Assembly (NCBI RefSeq): GCF_003584645.1
Contig: NZ_AP017928.1
Coordinates: 1,960,395 to 2,024,394 of the forward strand
Length of the DNA stretch: 64,000 bases
Reading direction: 5' to 3'
Origin: Methylocaldum marinum
GTDB lineage: Bacteria > Pseudomonadota > Gammaproteobacteria > Methylococcales > Methylococcaceae
Part shown: piece after piece, positions 40,361 through 50,141 of the stretch
Numbering within the stretch: the first letter of the stretch is position 1
How the letters are laid out: every line of letters begins with the position of its first letter
Notes under the pieces: generated by a model
What the model was told of the DNA's origin: nothing
Database searches by the model: none
Seen by the model: only the letters and a program-made list of their open reading frames with translations
Position numbers and translations under genes: made by a program

Positions 40361-41074
40361 ATGACCGATCCTTACCAAAATGACCGATTCTGGGCCGTCG
40401 TCCCCGCTGCCGGCGTGGGAAAACGCATGGGATCCGACGTACCGAAGCAATATCTCGAAGTTCAGGGCAAGCCGGTGCTGCAGCATACGCTCGAGCGACT
40501 GCTGGAAGTCGCCGTATTCGCCGGCGTCGTCGTCGCGCTCGGGAGCGAGGACACTTATTGGCCCGAGCTGCCTTGTGCCGTTCATCCCAAGATCCGTATC
40601 GCGCCGGGCGGCAAGGAGCGCGCCGACTCCGTCCTTTCCGCCTTGCTGAGTCTCGATGGAATCGCCGGGCCGGACGACTGGGTGCTGGTGCACGACGCGG
40701 CGCGACTATGCATCACGAGCGGCGATGTTCAGAAATTGATTGATAGCCTCAGGAACGATCCGGTCGGCGGCATCCTGGCGCTGCCGCTTACCGATACCTT
40801 GAAAGGCGCAGAGGCCGGGGAAATCGTGGAGACCATCGACCGTAGCCGAATTTGGCGCGCGTTGACGCCGCAGATGTTTCGCTACGGCATGCTCAAGCGC
40901 GCATTGATAGATGCCGCCGAACAAGACCTCGTCGTGACAGATGAAGCCAGCGCGCTCGAACTTCAAGGCTTCCGCCCCAAACTCGTGGAGGGCCGGCCGG
41001 ACAATATCAAAATCACGCGGCCGGAGGATCTGCCTTTGGCGGCTTTTTACCTGGAGCGACAATGCTACGAATAG
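40361..41074 (+). CDS. ispD: 2-C-methyl-D-erythritol 4-phosphate cytidylyltransferase
   Basis: A 237-residue enzyme of the MEP isoprenoid pathway. The CTP-binding loop is [19 protein letters not shown] (about residues 14-32), then [15 protein letters not shown] (about 77-91), [10 protein letters not shown] (about 103-112) and VTDEASALE (about 196-204). It overlaps ispF by 13 bp, so the two are translationally coupled. Confidence 0.95.
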   Translation: MTDPYQNDRFWAVVPAAGVGKRMGSDVPKQYLEVQGKPVLQHTLERLLEVAVFAGVVVALGSEDTYWPELPCAVHPKIRIAPGGKERADSVLSALLSLDGIAGPDDWVLVHDAARLCITSGDVQKLIDSLRNDPVGGILALPLTDTLKGAEAGEIVETIDRSRIWRALTPQMFRYGMLKRALIDAAEQDLVVTDEASALELQGFRPKLVEGRPDNIKITRPEDLPLAAFYLERQCYE

Positions 41075-41538
41075 GTCAGGGTTACGATGCGCATCGGTTC
41101 AAAGAAGGCGGCCAACTGGTTCTCGGGGGCGTGGCCATCGATCATGAAAAAAGCCTGGCGGCGCACTCGGATGGAGACGTTGCCTTGCACGCCTTGTGCG
41201 ACGCCTTATTGGGGGCGGCGGCGCTCGGCGACATCGGTCGCCATTTTCCGGATTCCGATCCGACTTTCAAAGGCATAGACAGCCGGTTTCTGCTTCGCGA
41301 GGTACGTGTCAAGGTCTTCAAGCACGGCTACACCGTCGCCAACGTGGATCTGACCATCGTTGCTCAAAAACCGCGGCTCGCGCCCTACATTGAAAAGATG
41401 CGCGCAACCATCGCGAGCGACCTCGATATCCCGCAGGATGCGGTCAATGTCAAGGCCACCACGACCGAGGGCATGGGGTTCGAAGGCCGGGGCGAAGGCA
41501 TCTCGGCCTATGCGGTAGCGCTGCTACAGAAAAAATAA
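41062..41538 (+). CDS. ispF: 2-C-methyl-D-erythritol 2,4-cyclodiphosphate synthase
   Basis: A 158-residue MEP-pathway enzyme, acting one step after the IspD/IspE products. Zinc ligands are in GYDAHRF (about residues 6-12) and [17 protein letters not shown] (about 34-50). [15 protein letters not shown] (about 132-146) is the C-terminal signature. It is downstream of and overlapping ispD, and 4 bp before truD. Confidence 0.96.
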   Translation: MLRIGQGYDAHRFKEGGQLVLGGVAIDHEKSLAAHSDGDVALHALCDALLGAAALGDIGRHFPDSDPTFKGIDSRFLLREVRVKVFKHGYTVANVDLTIVAQKPRLAPYIEKMRATIASDLDIPQDAVNVKATTTEGMGFEGRGEGISAYAVALLQKK

Positions 41539-41542
41539 AGAT

Positions 41543-42583
41543 ATGGGTGATTCCACCGCTGCCCTGCCCTACGCCTTTGGCGGACCGGCCGGAACGGGCA
41601 CCATCAAGACCTCACCGGATGATTTCGTAGTCGAAGAATTGCTCGGCTTCGAACCCTCCGACCAAGGCGAACACGTTTTTCTGCGTATCGAGAAACGCGG
41701 CGAGAACACGGACTATGTCGCCCGACAACTGGCCCGCTTTGCCGGCATTTCGCCGCGTGACGTCGGTTACGCGGGCCTCAAGGATCGCCACGGTAAGACC
41801 GTGCAGTGGTACAGCGTCTGGCTGCCGGGCAAAGCCGAACCGGACTGGCGGCAGCTCGAATCCCCGTCTCTTGGCATAATCGAGGCCCGACGTAACAACC
41901 GCAAGCTGAAAAAAGGCGCGGCGGCCGGTAATCGGTTCGAGATCACCGTCCGCAACTTGACCTGCGACTTCGCATTATTGGAACTGCGCCTGAAACAAAT
42001 CCACGACCGGGGAGTTCCGAATTATTTCGGAACGCAACGGTTCGGCCACGAGGGGCAGAACCTGGCGAAAGCCTCGGCGCTTTTCGCGGGAACCCTGCAA
42101 CGCGTGAACCCTCACCGTCGCGGACTTTATCTGTCGGCAGCGCGTTCCTATCTGTTCAACCGCATCCTCGCCAGCCGGATCACGCAAAATAATTGGGATC
42201 GAGCCGTCACCGGCGACGTCTTCATGTTTCCGGACTCACACAGCTTTTTCAAATCCGAAACCATAACTCCCGACATCGAGCAGAGACTCGAGGCGAAGGA
42301 GATCCATCCGAGCGGCGCGCTCTGGGGCAGAGGCGCGCCCGCTGTCGCGGATCAAGCATTGGCGCTGGAACAAGCCGTCGTCGGGGAGGAGTCCGCACTC
42401 TGCCGCGGACTCGAAGACTTCGGCCTCGAAATGTCCCGCCGTCCACTTAGACTTTGTCCGGAAGACTTTTACTGGGAGCTGCGCGACCCGGCCAGCTTGC
42501 ACCTGCGATTCACCCTACCCGCCGGGGCATACGCGACTGCGGTTCTGCGGGAACTGATCAACACCGATTATATCAACGATTAA
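41543..42583 (+). CDS. truD: tRNA pseudouridine(13) synthase TruD
   Basis: A 346-residue enzyme that makes pseudouridine 13 in tRNA-Glu. The catalytic aspartate lies in YAGLKDRHGKTVQWYS (about residues 74-89), preceded by IEKRGENTDYVARQLARF. RGVPNYFGTQRFGHEGQN (about 156-173) is the other signature. In many gammaproteobacteria surE and pcm follow truD directly; here uppP follows, and surE-pcm lie 15.6 kb away. Confidence 0.95.
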   Translation: MGDSTAALPYAFGGPAGTGTIKTSPDDFVVEELLGFEPSDQGEHVFLRIEKRGENTDYVARQLARFAGISPRDVGYAGLKDRHGKTVQWYSVWLPGKAEPDWRQLESPSLGIIEARRNNRKLKKGAAAGNRFEITVRNLTCDFALLELRLKQIHDRGVPNYFGTQRFGHEGQNLAKASALFAGTLQRVNPHRRGLYLSAARSYLFNRILASRITQNNWDRAVTGDVFMFPDSHSFFKSETITPDIEQRLEAKEIHPSGALWGRGAPAVADQALALEQAVVGEESALCRGLEDFGLEMSRRPLRLCPEDFYWELRDPASLHLRFTLPAGAYATAVLRELINTDYIND

Positions 42584-42591
42584 AAATCTCC

Positions 42592-43395
42592 ATGGATTGC
42601 CACCACGTATATTTCTTGGCCCTGCTGCAAGGACTGACCGAATTCCTGCCGATTTCCAGTTCGGCTCATCTGATCCTGATGCCGGTAATTTTCGGCTGGC
42701 ACGATCAAGGCCTCGCTTTCGACGTCGCCGTCCACATCGGGACGCTGACTGCGGTTGTGGTCTATTACGCGGGTGCTCTGAAAGACATGGCCGGAGCCTG
42801 GTTCGGCTCGATCTCCGGAAAAGGCATGAACACCGATGCGAGACTCGCCTGGTACGTGATTCTGGGAACGATTCCGGCGGGCATTGCCGGACTGGCAGCC
42901 AATGCTTACGTCGAGGCCGTGTTACGCAACCCTCTGGTTATCGCCACCAGCACGATCGTTTTCGCCCTGGTGCTCTGGCTGGCGCAAAAGCTGAGCGCCG
43001 AACAGCGTACCGATAACGATATCAACTGGCGGGACGCTTTGGTAATCGGGCTGTTTCAAGCCGTGGCGCTGATACCCGGCACATCCCGATCGGGCATCAC
43101 GATCACCGGCGGATTGTTCCGCGGCCTCGACCGGAAAGCGGCTGCCCGGTTTTCGTTTCTGCTGTCCATTCCGGTAACGGCATTGGCGGGCTTGCTCAAG
43201 ACTTATCAACTGCTGGAGTCCGATCAGGCCGTATCCTGGTGGAACATGTTCCTAGGAGCCCTACTCTCGGGAGTCGTTGCCTACATTGCCATCGACTGGT
43301 TTTTGAAACTCCTGGACCGTATCGGCATGCTGCCTTTCGTCATTTACAGGCTGATACTGGGGAGCGTGCTGTTTTTCGTCTTTCTGCCCGGCTAG
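42592..43395 (+). CDS. uppP: Undecaprenyl-diphosphatase (second copy)
   Basis: A 267-residue membrane phosphatase homologous to the protein at 21390-22214 but clearly divergent. The catalytic motifs are LQGLTEFLPISSSAHLIL (about residues 11-28) and IPGTSRSGITITGGLFRG (about 161-178). I start it at ATG 42592, 9 bp after truD, since the frame upstream lies inside truD. Two copies could divide carrier-lipid recycling between peptidoglycan and exopolysaccharide, but that is inference. Confidence 0.93.
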   Translation: MDCHHVYFLALLQGLTEFLPISSSAHLILMPVIFGWHDQGLAFDVAVHIGTLTAVVVYYAGALKDMAGAWFGSISGKGMNTDARLAWYVILGTIPAGIAGLAANAYVEAVLRNPLVIATSTIVFALVLWLAQKLSAEQRTDNDINWRDALVIGLFQAVALIPGTSRSGITITGGLFRGLDRKAAARFSFLLSIPVTALAGLLKTYQLLESDQAVSWWNMFLGALLSGVVAYIAIDWFLKLLDRIGMLPFVIYRLILGSVLFFVFLPG

Positions 43396-43479
43396 CCCGG
43401 TCTGTGGTTTTTCCTGCATCCGGCGGTGCAAACGGGTAGAATAAGGACTTTCAATCAACCAACAGCGCAAAGGATCACC

Positions 43480-43938
43480 ATGTCAGTCGGGCAATTTTGT
43501 AATCGCGATACGGTCATCCTGAGAAAAGCAGACGCGATCGTCGAAGCGGCCAAACTGATGCGCGAGTTTCATGTCGGTAGCGCCGTGGTAGTCGAGGATT
43601 CAGCGGAGGGCGCCAAACCCGTCGGCATCGTTACCGACCGCGATTTGGTCGTCGAGATTCTTGCTGCAGAACTCGACCCTGGCTCCGTGACCGTCGGCGA
43701 TATCATGAGTTATGAATTGCTAACCGCCCGCGAAGATGACGGACTTTGGGAAACCTTGCAGCGAATGCGTCTCAAGGGCGTGCGCCGTATTCCGGTCGTC
43801 AATCCTCAGGGCGTCTTGGCCGGTATTTTGACCAGCGACGATCTCCTTGAAATACTTGCCGGTGAACTTACCGAACTGGTTAAAATCATCGGCAAGGAAC
43901 AGGAACGCGAACAACGGACGCGTGGAGGTCTCGGCTAA
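43480..43938 (+). CDS. Tandem CBS-domain protein
   Basis: A 152-residue protein made almost entirely of two CBS motifs. The first is about residues 8-65 (ADAIVEAAKLMREFHVGSA and PVGIVTDRDLVVEIL). The second is about 72-130 (EDDGLWETLQRMRLKGVRR and LAGILTSDDLLEIL). Such proteins bind adenine nucleotides and regulate partners; the partner here is unknown. CAAAGGATCACC precedes ATG 43480. It is separated from arsC by 107 bp. Confidence 0.85.
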   Translation: MSVGQFCNRDTVILRKADAIVEAAKLMREFHVGSAVVVEDSAEGAKPVGIVTDRDLVVEILAAELDPGSVTVGDIMSYELLTAREDDGLWETLQRMRLKGVRRIPVVNPQGVLAGILTSDDLLEILAGELTELVKIIGKEQEREQRTRGGLG

Positions 43939-44045
43939 ACAGTTAGCCACCCCGAGAAGCCGGGCCGCATCACCTCGCCATGATCGGCGGCCCGGCGGCA
44001 AAAGCGAATTCCGACGGACCACGACCGGCTTCGAGAGCTGAAGAA

Positions 44046-44393
44046 ATGAGTGTTACGATCTACCACAATCCCCGCTGCAGCAAATCCCGCGCAACCCTTG
44101 AACTACTCAGGAACAAGGGCATCGAGCCGACGGTGATCGAATATTTGAAAACGCCTCCCAGTGTATCCGAGTTGGAGTCCATTCTGGTCAAGCTGGGCAT
44201 GGAACCGCGCGATCTGATGCGTAAAGGGGAAGCGGTTTATAAGGAAGCCGGCCTGAATAACGCTGAGTTGGAGCGGAAAGCGTTGATTGCCGCGATGGTG
44301 GAAAACCCAATCCTCATAGAACGCCCTATCGTGCTGGCAAACGATAAAGCCGCAATCGGACGCCCGCCGGAGAACGTATTAGAGATTCTTTAA
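44046..44393 (+). CDS. arsC: Glutaredoxin-coupled arsenate reductase
   Basis: A 115-residue ArsC of the thioredoxin-fold Spx/ArsC family. The catalytic cysteine is in YHNPRCSKSRATLELL (about residues 6-21), with the partner arginines around ENPILIERPIVL (about 82-93). It is shorter than plasmid R773 ArsC (141), like many chromosomal homologues. No arsR or arsB lies next to it. ATG 44046 has AGCTGAAGAA upstream. A YffB-like paralogue is the alternative. Confidence 0.85.
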   Translation: MSVTIYHNPRCSKSRATLELLRNKGIEPTVIEYLKTPPSVSELESILVKLGMEPRDLMRKGEAVYKEAGLNNAELERKALIAAMVENPILIERPIVLANDKAAIGRPPENVLEIL

Positions 44394-44457
44394 GGCCGCC
44401 CAGCCTGCAAACGATTCATTCGGGCCAAGCCGGCTTGGCTTCCATTTCTTGACCTAA

Positions 44458-45075
<618 letters not shown>

Positions 45076-45158
45076 GATTCTTGTTCCCCGGATGGACGCG
45101 TTCCGCGCACTACGCCAGGCAATCCAGCAAAGCCCTGCGGCGCCCGTGTATTGAAACT

Positions 45159-45911
45159 ATGGCGGAGCAATTGCCTCTGCGCTTTGCTTTCAATCCCGAA
45201 CTGAGTTTTCGGCAGTTCCACCCGGGCGCCAACACAGAAATCATCGCGCATCTTAAACACGCAGCCGGAGGTCACGGTGAACCTCTGCTCTTTTTATGGG
45301 GCGAACCGGGAACCGGCAAGAGCCACTTGCTCAATGCCTGCTGTCGAGAAGCGTGCGACCGCAACTTGTCGGTTTCGTATCTGCCCTTGTCCAGCCTCCG
45401 CGAGTGCGGCCCCGGTGTGTTCGATGGGCTGGAGCATCAAGATGTCGTGTGCCTCGACGATGTCGATTCGGTCGCCGGCGATGACGTTTGGGAACGGGCT
45501 TTATTCAACTTATTCAACCAGTCGCGAGAGCTTGGCAATCGGCTCATCATCGCGGCCCAGGTACCGCCGTCCGAGCTCCCCATCCATTTGCCGGATCTCA
45601 AAACCCGCCTGGGCTGGGGTTTGACCTTACGCCTACAGCCCTTGAACGACGAGGACAAACTGATCGTTCTCGCTGCCTATGCCCGCTCGCTCGGCCTGGA
45701 CCTCCCGCCACAGGTCGCACGTTTCTTGTTTTCGCACCGCCGGCGGGACCTTTCCTCCCTGAAGCAATTGCTGGACGAACTGGACCACGCGACGCTCGCG
45801 GCGAAACGCAAACTCACCATTCCTTTTCTGAAGACCTACCTGCACAACCTGGCGAGCGATCATCAGCCGGAGGAAATCGGAGCTCAAGACCCGAAGCACG
45901 CAGGAGATTAA
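45159..45911 (+). CDS. hda: DnaA regulatory inactivator Hda
   Basis: A 250-residue AAA+ protein homologous to DnaA domain III, which with the beta clamp stimulates DnaA-ATP hydrolysis. The N-terminal EQLPLRF is a clamp-binding-type motif. Walker A is WGEPGTGKSHLLNA (about residues 46-59), Walker B VVCLDDVDSV (about 94-103), and the arginine-finger region is LKTRLGWGL (about 151-159). A DNA-binding domain is absent, as expected. No clear Shine-Dalgarno is visible. Confidence 0.92.
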   Translation: MAEQLPLRFAFNPELSFRQFHPGANTEIIAHLKHAAGGHGEPLLFLWGEPGTGKSHLLNACCREACDRNLSVSYLPLSSLRECGPGVFDGLEHQDVVCLDDVDSVAGDDVWERALFNLFNQSRELGNRLIIAAQVPPSELPIHLPDLKTRLGWGLTLRLQPLNDEDKLIVLAAYARSLGLDLPPQVARFLFSHRRRDLSSLKQLLDELDHATLAAKRKLTIPFLKTYLHNLASDHQPEEIGAQDPKHAGD

Positions 45912-45999
45912 GCGGCAGCCAAGCATTAGCGGACTGAGGACTGAAGGTGGCACAGCCGTTTGGTAAACAGATTCTGAAAACCCATTTGGAGGCATCGAC

Positions 46000-46923
46000 A
46001 TGAAGGTACTGGTCATTGGCTCGGGAGCCGTCGGCGGTTTTTACGGTTCTCTGCTTGCTGCACAGGGCGCGGAAGTCTCGATGGCGGCCCGTTCCGACTA
46101 CATGCATGTGCACGCCCATGGCATCGATATTACGAGCGAGAGCAAATTGGGTGCTTATCACTTCCGGCCCCACACCGTGGTACGCAATGCCGCCGAATTG
46201 CCCGAAAAGCCCGACTACGTTCTCTTGTGCATCAAAGTGGTCGAAAACGCCGATCGTGTCGGCCTTCTGAAAGACGCCGTGGGACCCGGTACGTCGATCG
46301 TTCTCATTTCCAACGGCATCGACATCGAAGACGAAATCGCGAAAGCCTTTCCCGATAACGAACTGATCAGCGGCCTCGCATTCATTTGCGTCACCCGCAC
46401 CGCACCCGGCAAGATCTGGCACCAGGCTTACGGGCGGCTAGCCCTGGGCAATTATCCGCAGGGGCTTTCCGAAAAGGCTCTGGAGCTTTGCAAAGTATTC
46501 GAGCGATCCGGCATCACCTGCGTCGCCTCAGAGGACATCGTTGCCGCCCGCTGGCAAAAGTGCGTCTGGAATGCACCCTTCAACCCGCTGTCGGTCCTCT
46601 CCGCGGGGCTTAGCACGAATGAGATACTTTCGACTCAGGAATCATTCGTGCGGGCCATCATGGAGGAGGTTTGCCTGATCGCGGAAGCCACGGGACATCC
46701 CCTGCCCGCCGATACCGTCAACAAGAACATCGAGAACACCTATAGGATGCCGCCCTATAAGACCAGCATGTTGCTGGATTTCGAGGCCGGACGGCCGATG
46801 GAGACGGAAGCCATTCTCGGTAACGCCGTGAGGGCGGGATGGAACGCAGGCGTGCCGATTCCCCACCTGGAATCGGTTTATGCTTTGATGAAACTTAGAG
46901 AGTTGGGGCGGGGAGACGGATAG
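46000..46923 (+). CDS. 2-dehydropantoate 2-reductase family protein
   Basis: A 307-residue NADPH-dependent reductase of the ketopantoate reductase family. The nucleotide motif is VIGSGAVGGFYGSLLA (about residues 4-19), then LLCIKVVEN (about 73-81) and the catalytic lysine in RWQKCVWNAPFNPLSVL (about 185-201). The C-terminal MLLDFEAGRPMETEAILGN (about 256-274) is typical. Paralogues are common, so a role in pantothenate synthesis is likely but not certain. TTGGAGGCATCG precedes the ATG. Confidence 0.87.
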   Translation: MKVLVIGSGAVGGFYGSLLAAQGAEVSMAARSDYMHVHAHGIDITSESKLGAYHFRPHTVVRNAAELPEKPDYVLLCIKVVENADRVGLLKDAVGPGTSIVLISNGIDIEDEIAKAFPDNELISGLAFICVTRTAPGKIWHQAYGRLALGNYPQGLSEKALELCKVFERSGITCVASEDIVAARWQKCVWNAPFNPLSVLSAGLSTNEILSTQESFVRAIMEEVCLIAEATGHPLPADTVNKNIENTYRMPPYKTSMLLDFEAGRPMETEAILGNAVRAGWNAGVPIPHLESVYALMKLRELGRGDG

Positions 46924-47011
46924 CCCGTCGCGAGCGCGATAAAAACATGCCGGTCGCAGCGGAACCGATCCGGACACGGGATCGGTGCGCTGCATGCGCG
47001 GCCAAAATCGC

Positions 47012-48370
47012 CTAAAACGGCATCCCTCGCCCGAGATTGCCCTTCATACCCCTCAGCATGTTCATCAGATTGCCTTTCTTGAATTTTTTCATCATCTTCT
47101 GCATCTGATCGTACTGCTTGAGCAGACGATTAATGTTCTGCATGTCCGTGCCCGAGCCTTTCGCGATGCGCTGTTTTCGCGAATTATTGATCACGTCCGG
47201 AAACGCCCGCTCTTGCTTGGTCATCGAATTGATGATGGCTATCTGCTGAATCATTTCCTTGTCGTTCACTTTTTCCTTCACGTGCTGCGGCACGTTGGTC
47301 ATGCCGGGAAGCTTGTCGAACATGGCGGCGACGCCCCCCAGATTCTTCAACTGCAGCAATTGATCGCGATAGTCGTTCAAATCGAAAGACTTGCCCTTCT
47401 GAATCTTCTTGACCAGTTTTTCGGCTTTCGTCTTATCGATCTTGCGCTCGGCATCCTCAATAAGACTCAGAACATCGCCCATGCCCAGGATTCGCGACGC
47501 GATCCGGTCGGGGTGAAAGCGTTCCAGTGCCGCGGTCTTTTCGCCCACACCCAGGAACTTGATGGGCTTGCCGGTAATATGGCGGACCGACAATGCGGCG
47601 CCGCCTCGGGCATCGCCGTCGGTTTTCGTCAAAATGACACCGGTCAGGGTAAGCGCATCGCCGAATGCTTTCGCCGTGTTGGCGGCGTCCTGGCCGGTCA
47701 TCGAGTCGACCACGAACAGCGTTTCGATCGGATTGATGGCGGCGTGGATCTGCCTGATTTCCTCCATCATCTGGTCATCGATATGAAGCCGGCCTGCCGT
47801 GTCGATAATCACGATGTCCTTGTATTTCTTGCGCCCGTATTCGACGGCATTGCGAGCGATATCCACCGGATTCTGCGTAGGGTCGCTCGGGAAGAACTCG
47901 GCGCTTACTTCATCCGCCAGGGTTTGCAACTGATCGATAGCGGCGGGACGATACACGTCGGCACTGGCCACCACGACGGATTTCCGCTCGTTCTCCTTGA
48001 GCCAGCGGGCCAGCTTGGCTACGGTAGTGGTCTTGCCGGCACCCTGCAAACCCGCCATCAGGATCACCGCCGGCGGCTGCGTCGCCAGGCTGAGCCGCTC
48101 GTGGGCGCTGCCCATGATGGCGATCAATTCCTCATTGACGATCTTGATCAGCGCCTGCCCGGGCGTAAGGCTGGATTGGACCTCCTGCCCCAGTGCCCGT
48201 GTCTTGACGTGCTCGATGAAATCCTTGACGACCGGTAGCGCCACATCGGCTTCCAAGAGGGCCATGCGCACCTCTCGCAAGGTGTCCTGAATATTGTTCT
48301 CGGTCAGTCGGCCTTGACCGCGAATTTTTTTGAGCGATTGGGTTAAGCGTTCGGTAAGGTTATCAAACAT
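47012..48370 (-). CDS. ffh: Signal recognition particle protein Ffh
   Basis: A 452-residue GTPase that with 4.5S RNA targets membrane proteins co-translationally. The N domain is followed by the G domain, with P-loop LQGAGKTTTVAKLA (about residues 105-118), DVYRPAAIDQL (about 136-146), DTAGRLHIDD (about 190-199) and TKTDGDARGGAALS (about 247-260). The C-terminal M domain is methionine-rich (LLKQYDQMQKMMKKFKKG). It is divergent from the CcsA-like gene. Confidence 0.97.
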   Translation of the reverse strand: MFDNLTERLTQSLKKIRGQGRLTENNIQDTLREVRMALLEADVALPVVKDFIEHVKTRALGQEVQSSLTPGQALIKIVNEELIAIMGSAHERLSLATQPPAVILMAGLQGAGKTTTVAKLARWLKENERKSVVVASADVYRPAAIDQLQTLADEVSAEFFPSDPTQNPVDIARNAVEYGRKKYKDIVIIDTAGRLHIDDQMMEEIRQIHAAINPIETLFVVDSMTGQDAANTAKAFGDALTLTGVILTKTDGDARGGAALSVRHITGKPIKFLGVGEKTAALERFHPDRIASRILGMGDVLSLIEDAERKIDKTKAEKLVKKIQKGKSFDLNDYRDQLLQLKNLGGVAAMFDKLPGMTNVPQHVKEKVNDKEMIQQIAIINSMTKQERAFPDVINNSRKQRIAKGSGTDMQNINRLLKQYDQMQKMMKKFKKGNLMNMLRGMKGNLGRGMPF

Positions 48371-48464
48371 GGCTCGGGATCCTGCGGGCTATGGAAATAC
48401 CCAGGTTACTTCATCTTGATCGGCCATTATGCCAGACTAAAGAACTCAGGAGGACATGATTTAG

Positions 48465-49289
48465 ATGAATTCTACGCTGTTTGGCGTCCTGGCGATCGCC
48501 GTTTATGTCGCTGCCGCTTTTACCCTGGTTCGCTCCTTGCGCGAAAACGATCGCCCGGCGGAGGAGATGACTGTAGCCCGGCGCCTACAACCCTTGACAC
48601 TCGGCTGGCTTGCCGCCGTCTCGCACGGGCTTGCGCTCATCCGCTCGGTTCAAACCAACGACGGGCTTAACCTCAGCTTCCTGAGCGCGATGTCGCTGGT
48701 GGCCTGGATAATCGTCGCCATCCTGCTCCTGACCGCTCTCGCCAGGCCGGTGGATAAACTCGGAATGGTCGTTTTTCCGATGGCGGCGCTGGTTCTGCTG
48801 CTAAAGATCGGCGTTCCTGAAAGCGTTCACACGATAAAGGATCTTTCCTGGCCATTGACCATTCACATCGTGGTCTCCATGCTCGCCTATAGTTTTCTCA
48901 ATATTGCCGCCTTTCAGGCGGCGCTGCTGGCTTTTCAAGATTGGCGGCTCCGCAGCCATCACACCGATCTCTTGCTGCGTTCGCTGCCGCCTTTACAAAC
49001 CATGGAGTCGCTATTGTTTCAACTGATCGCGGCCGGGTTTGTATTTCTCAGCGTATCGCTGCTCACGGGCTTCATTTTCCTGGAGGACATGTTCGCTCAG
49101 CACCTCGCGCACAAAACCATTCTATCTATCCTGGCCTGGCTCTTGTTCGCCGTGCTACTGATCGGAAGGGCTCGCTACGGCTGGCGGGGAACCATGGCGA
49201 TCCGCTGGACGCTGGGAGGATTTATATCGTTAATGCTGGCCTATTTCGGCAGCAAGATGGTTTTGGAATGGATATTGAACCGGGCTTGA
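48465..49289 (+). CDS. YpjD/CcsA-like inner-membrane cytochrome c assembly family protein
   Basis: A 274-residue protein with about eight membrane segments of the HemX/CcsA-like superfamily. LTIHIVVSMLAYSFLNIAAF (about residues 127-146) and HKTILSILAWLLFAVLL (about 213-229) carry the conserved histidines of the haem-handling region. Homologues usually sit beside ffh in gammaproteobacteria (ypjD), as here, divergently. The function is not established. AGGAGG lies 11 bp before the ATG. Confidence 0.87.
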   Translation: MNSTLFGVLAIAVYVAAAFTLVRSLRENDRPAEEMTVARRLQPLTLGWLAAVSHGLALIRSVQTNDGLNLSFLSAMSLVAWIIVAILLLTALARPVDKLGMVVFPMAALVLLLKIGVPESVHTIKDLSWPLTIHIVVSMLAYSFLNIAAFQAALLAFQDWRLRSHHTDLLLRSLPPLQTMESLLFQLIAAGFVFLSVSLLTGFIFLEDMFAQHLAHKTILSILAWLLFAVLLIGRARYGWRGTMAIRWTLGGFISLMLAYFGSKMVLEWILNRA

Positions 49290-49346
49290 CACGCGCGCCT
49301 CCCGATACCCGCCGGGCACGCGAACGCGGTTCTCAAGTCTCGGCAC

Positions 49347-49667
49347 TCACTTGTTTTCGGCGGACCGATAGGCCCGCTCGCATTGCCGCGAAATCTTGAG
49401 GTTCCGCAACTCGTCGGCCGCCCGGTTTCTTTCCGCCTCAATCAGGTAGACTACCTGTCCGTCGATGGCCTGTACCTCCTCGATCACGCGAGCCAAGAAC
49501 TCGGCGCCGCCTTTCTCCAAGTCGGCCGAAGCAAAAAGCTTGTCTATCAAGGGCATCCGCTCCTTCCCCAGCCGTTCCACTCTATCCCATTCCATGGCTT
49601 CCGCCGCCGCGAGGATGGAACGGCTCGCGGCCAGGATAGTCTCGGTTTCAGGCATCATATCTGACAT
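49347..49667 (-). CDS. FliT-like flagellar chaperone
   Basis: A 106-residue, mostly helical protein at the end of the fliC-flaG-fliD-fliS cluster, the usual place for fliT. Segments ILAASRSILAAAEAMEWDRV and ERMPLIDKLFAS (about residues 11-47) match the general FliT pattern of helices with a W-D and an R-x-P-L motif. FliT proteins chaperone FliD. Sequence conservation in this family is low, so assignment rests mainly on position and size. Confidence 0.7.
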   Translation of the reverse strand: MSDMMPETETILAASRSILAAAEAMEWDRVERLGKERMPLIDKLFASADLEKGGAEFLARVIEEVQAIDGQVVYLIEAERNRAADELRNLKISRQCERAYRSAENK

Positions 49668-49718
49668 CGCGGCATATCCGGTCTCGGACCATCAGAAACT
49701 TGCTCAAGCCAACCTGTT

Positions 49719-50123
49719 TTAAACAGTCGGAGCCGAAACCGGCTCTCGTATCGCCTCCCAAGCACTCTTGATTTCCTTTATCAATCCGCCAACTTCGTCC
49801 AGGGCACTCTGATCGTTTTTCGCACTGGCATGAAACAGACGTTCGGTCATATAGGTATAAAGACCGTCCAGATTTGCCGCGATTTCACCCCCTTTTTCCA
49901 GGTCCAGGCAGGCTTGCAAGTAGCCGACGATTTCGATTGCACGGCCAATGGCCTGGCCTTTCTCCGCGAATGCCCTCCTTTGCATCGCCCCCTTGGCGAC
50001 GGCAATTTTTTCGTTGAGCCCATTAAAGAGCATGACGATCAGCGCATGCGAATCGGCATACTCGGCACTTGCCTGCACGGTCGTCTGCCGATACTGATTC
50101 AATGCAAATTGAGCGGGTCTCAT
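49719..50123 (-). CDS. fliS: Flagellar secretion chaperone FliS
   Basis: A 134-residue cytoplasmic chaperone that holds flagellin before export. QYRQTTVQASAEYADSHALI (about residues 9-28) and LIVMLFNGLNEKIAVAKGAM (about 27-46) are the family blocks, followed by LDLEKGGEIAANLDGLYTYM (about 73-92). It lies 18 bp after fliD. AGGGG upstream of the ATG serves as Shine-Dalgarno. Confidence 0.93.
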   Translation of the reverse strand: MRPAQFALNQYRQTTVQASAEYADSHALIVMLFNGLNEKIAVAKGAMQRRAFAEKGQAIGRAIEIVGYLQACLDLEKGGEIAANLDGLYTYMTERLFHASAKNDQSALDEVGGLIKEIKSAWEAIREPVSAPTV

Positions 50124-50141
50124 GACATATTACCCCTGTAC

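Noticed and set aside
44424..44439. Perfect 16-bp palindrome GCCAAGCCGGCTTGGC after arsC
   Set aside because: No T-run follows, so it is not an intrinsic terminator, and no regulator that would use it could be identified.
46985..48238. A 417-codon open frame on the plus strand
   Set aside because: It is antisense to ffh, which is unambiguous; the translation is rich in His and Asp with no recognisable motif.
48456..48464. Two-codon mini-ORF (ATG ATT TAG) between the Shine-Dalgarno and the CcsA-like start
   Set aside because: Probably coincidental; it abuts the real ATG, and the AGGAGG is still within reach of ATG 48465.
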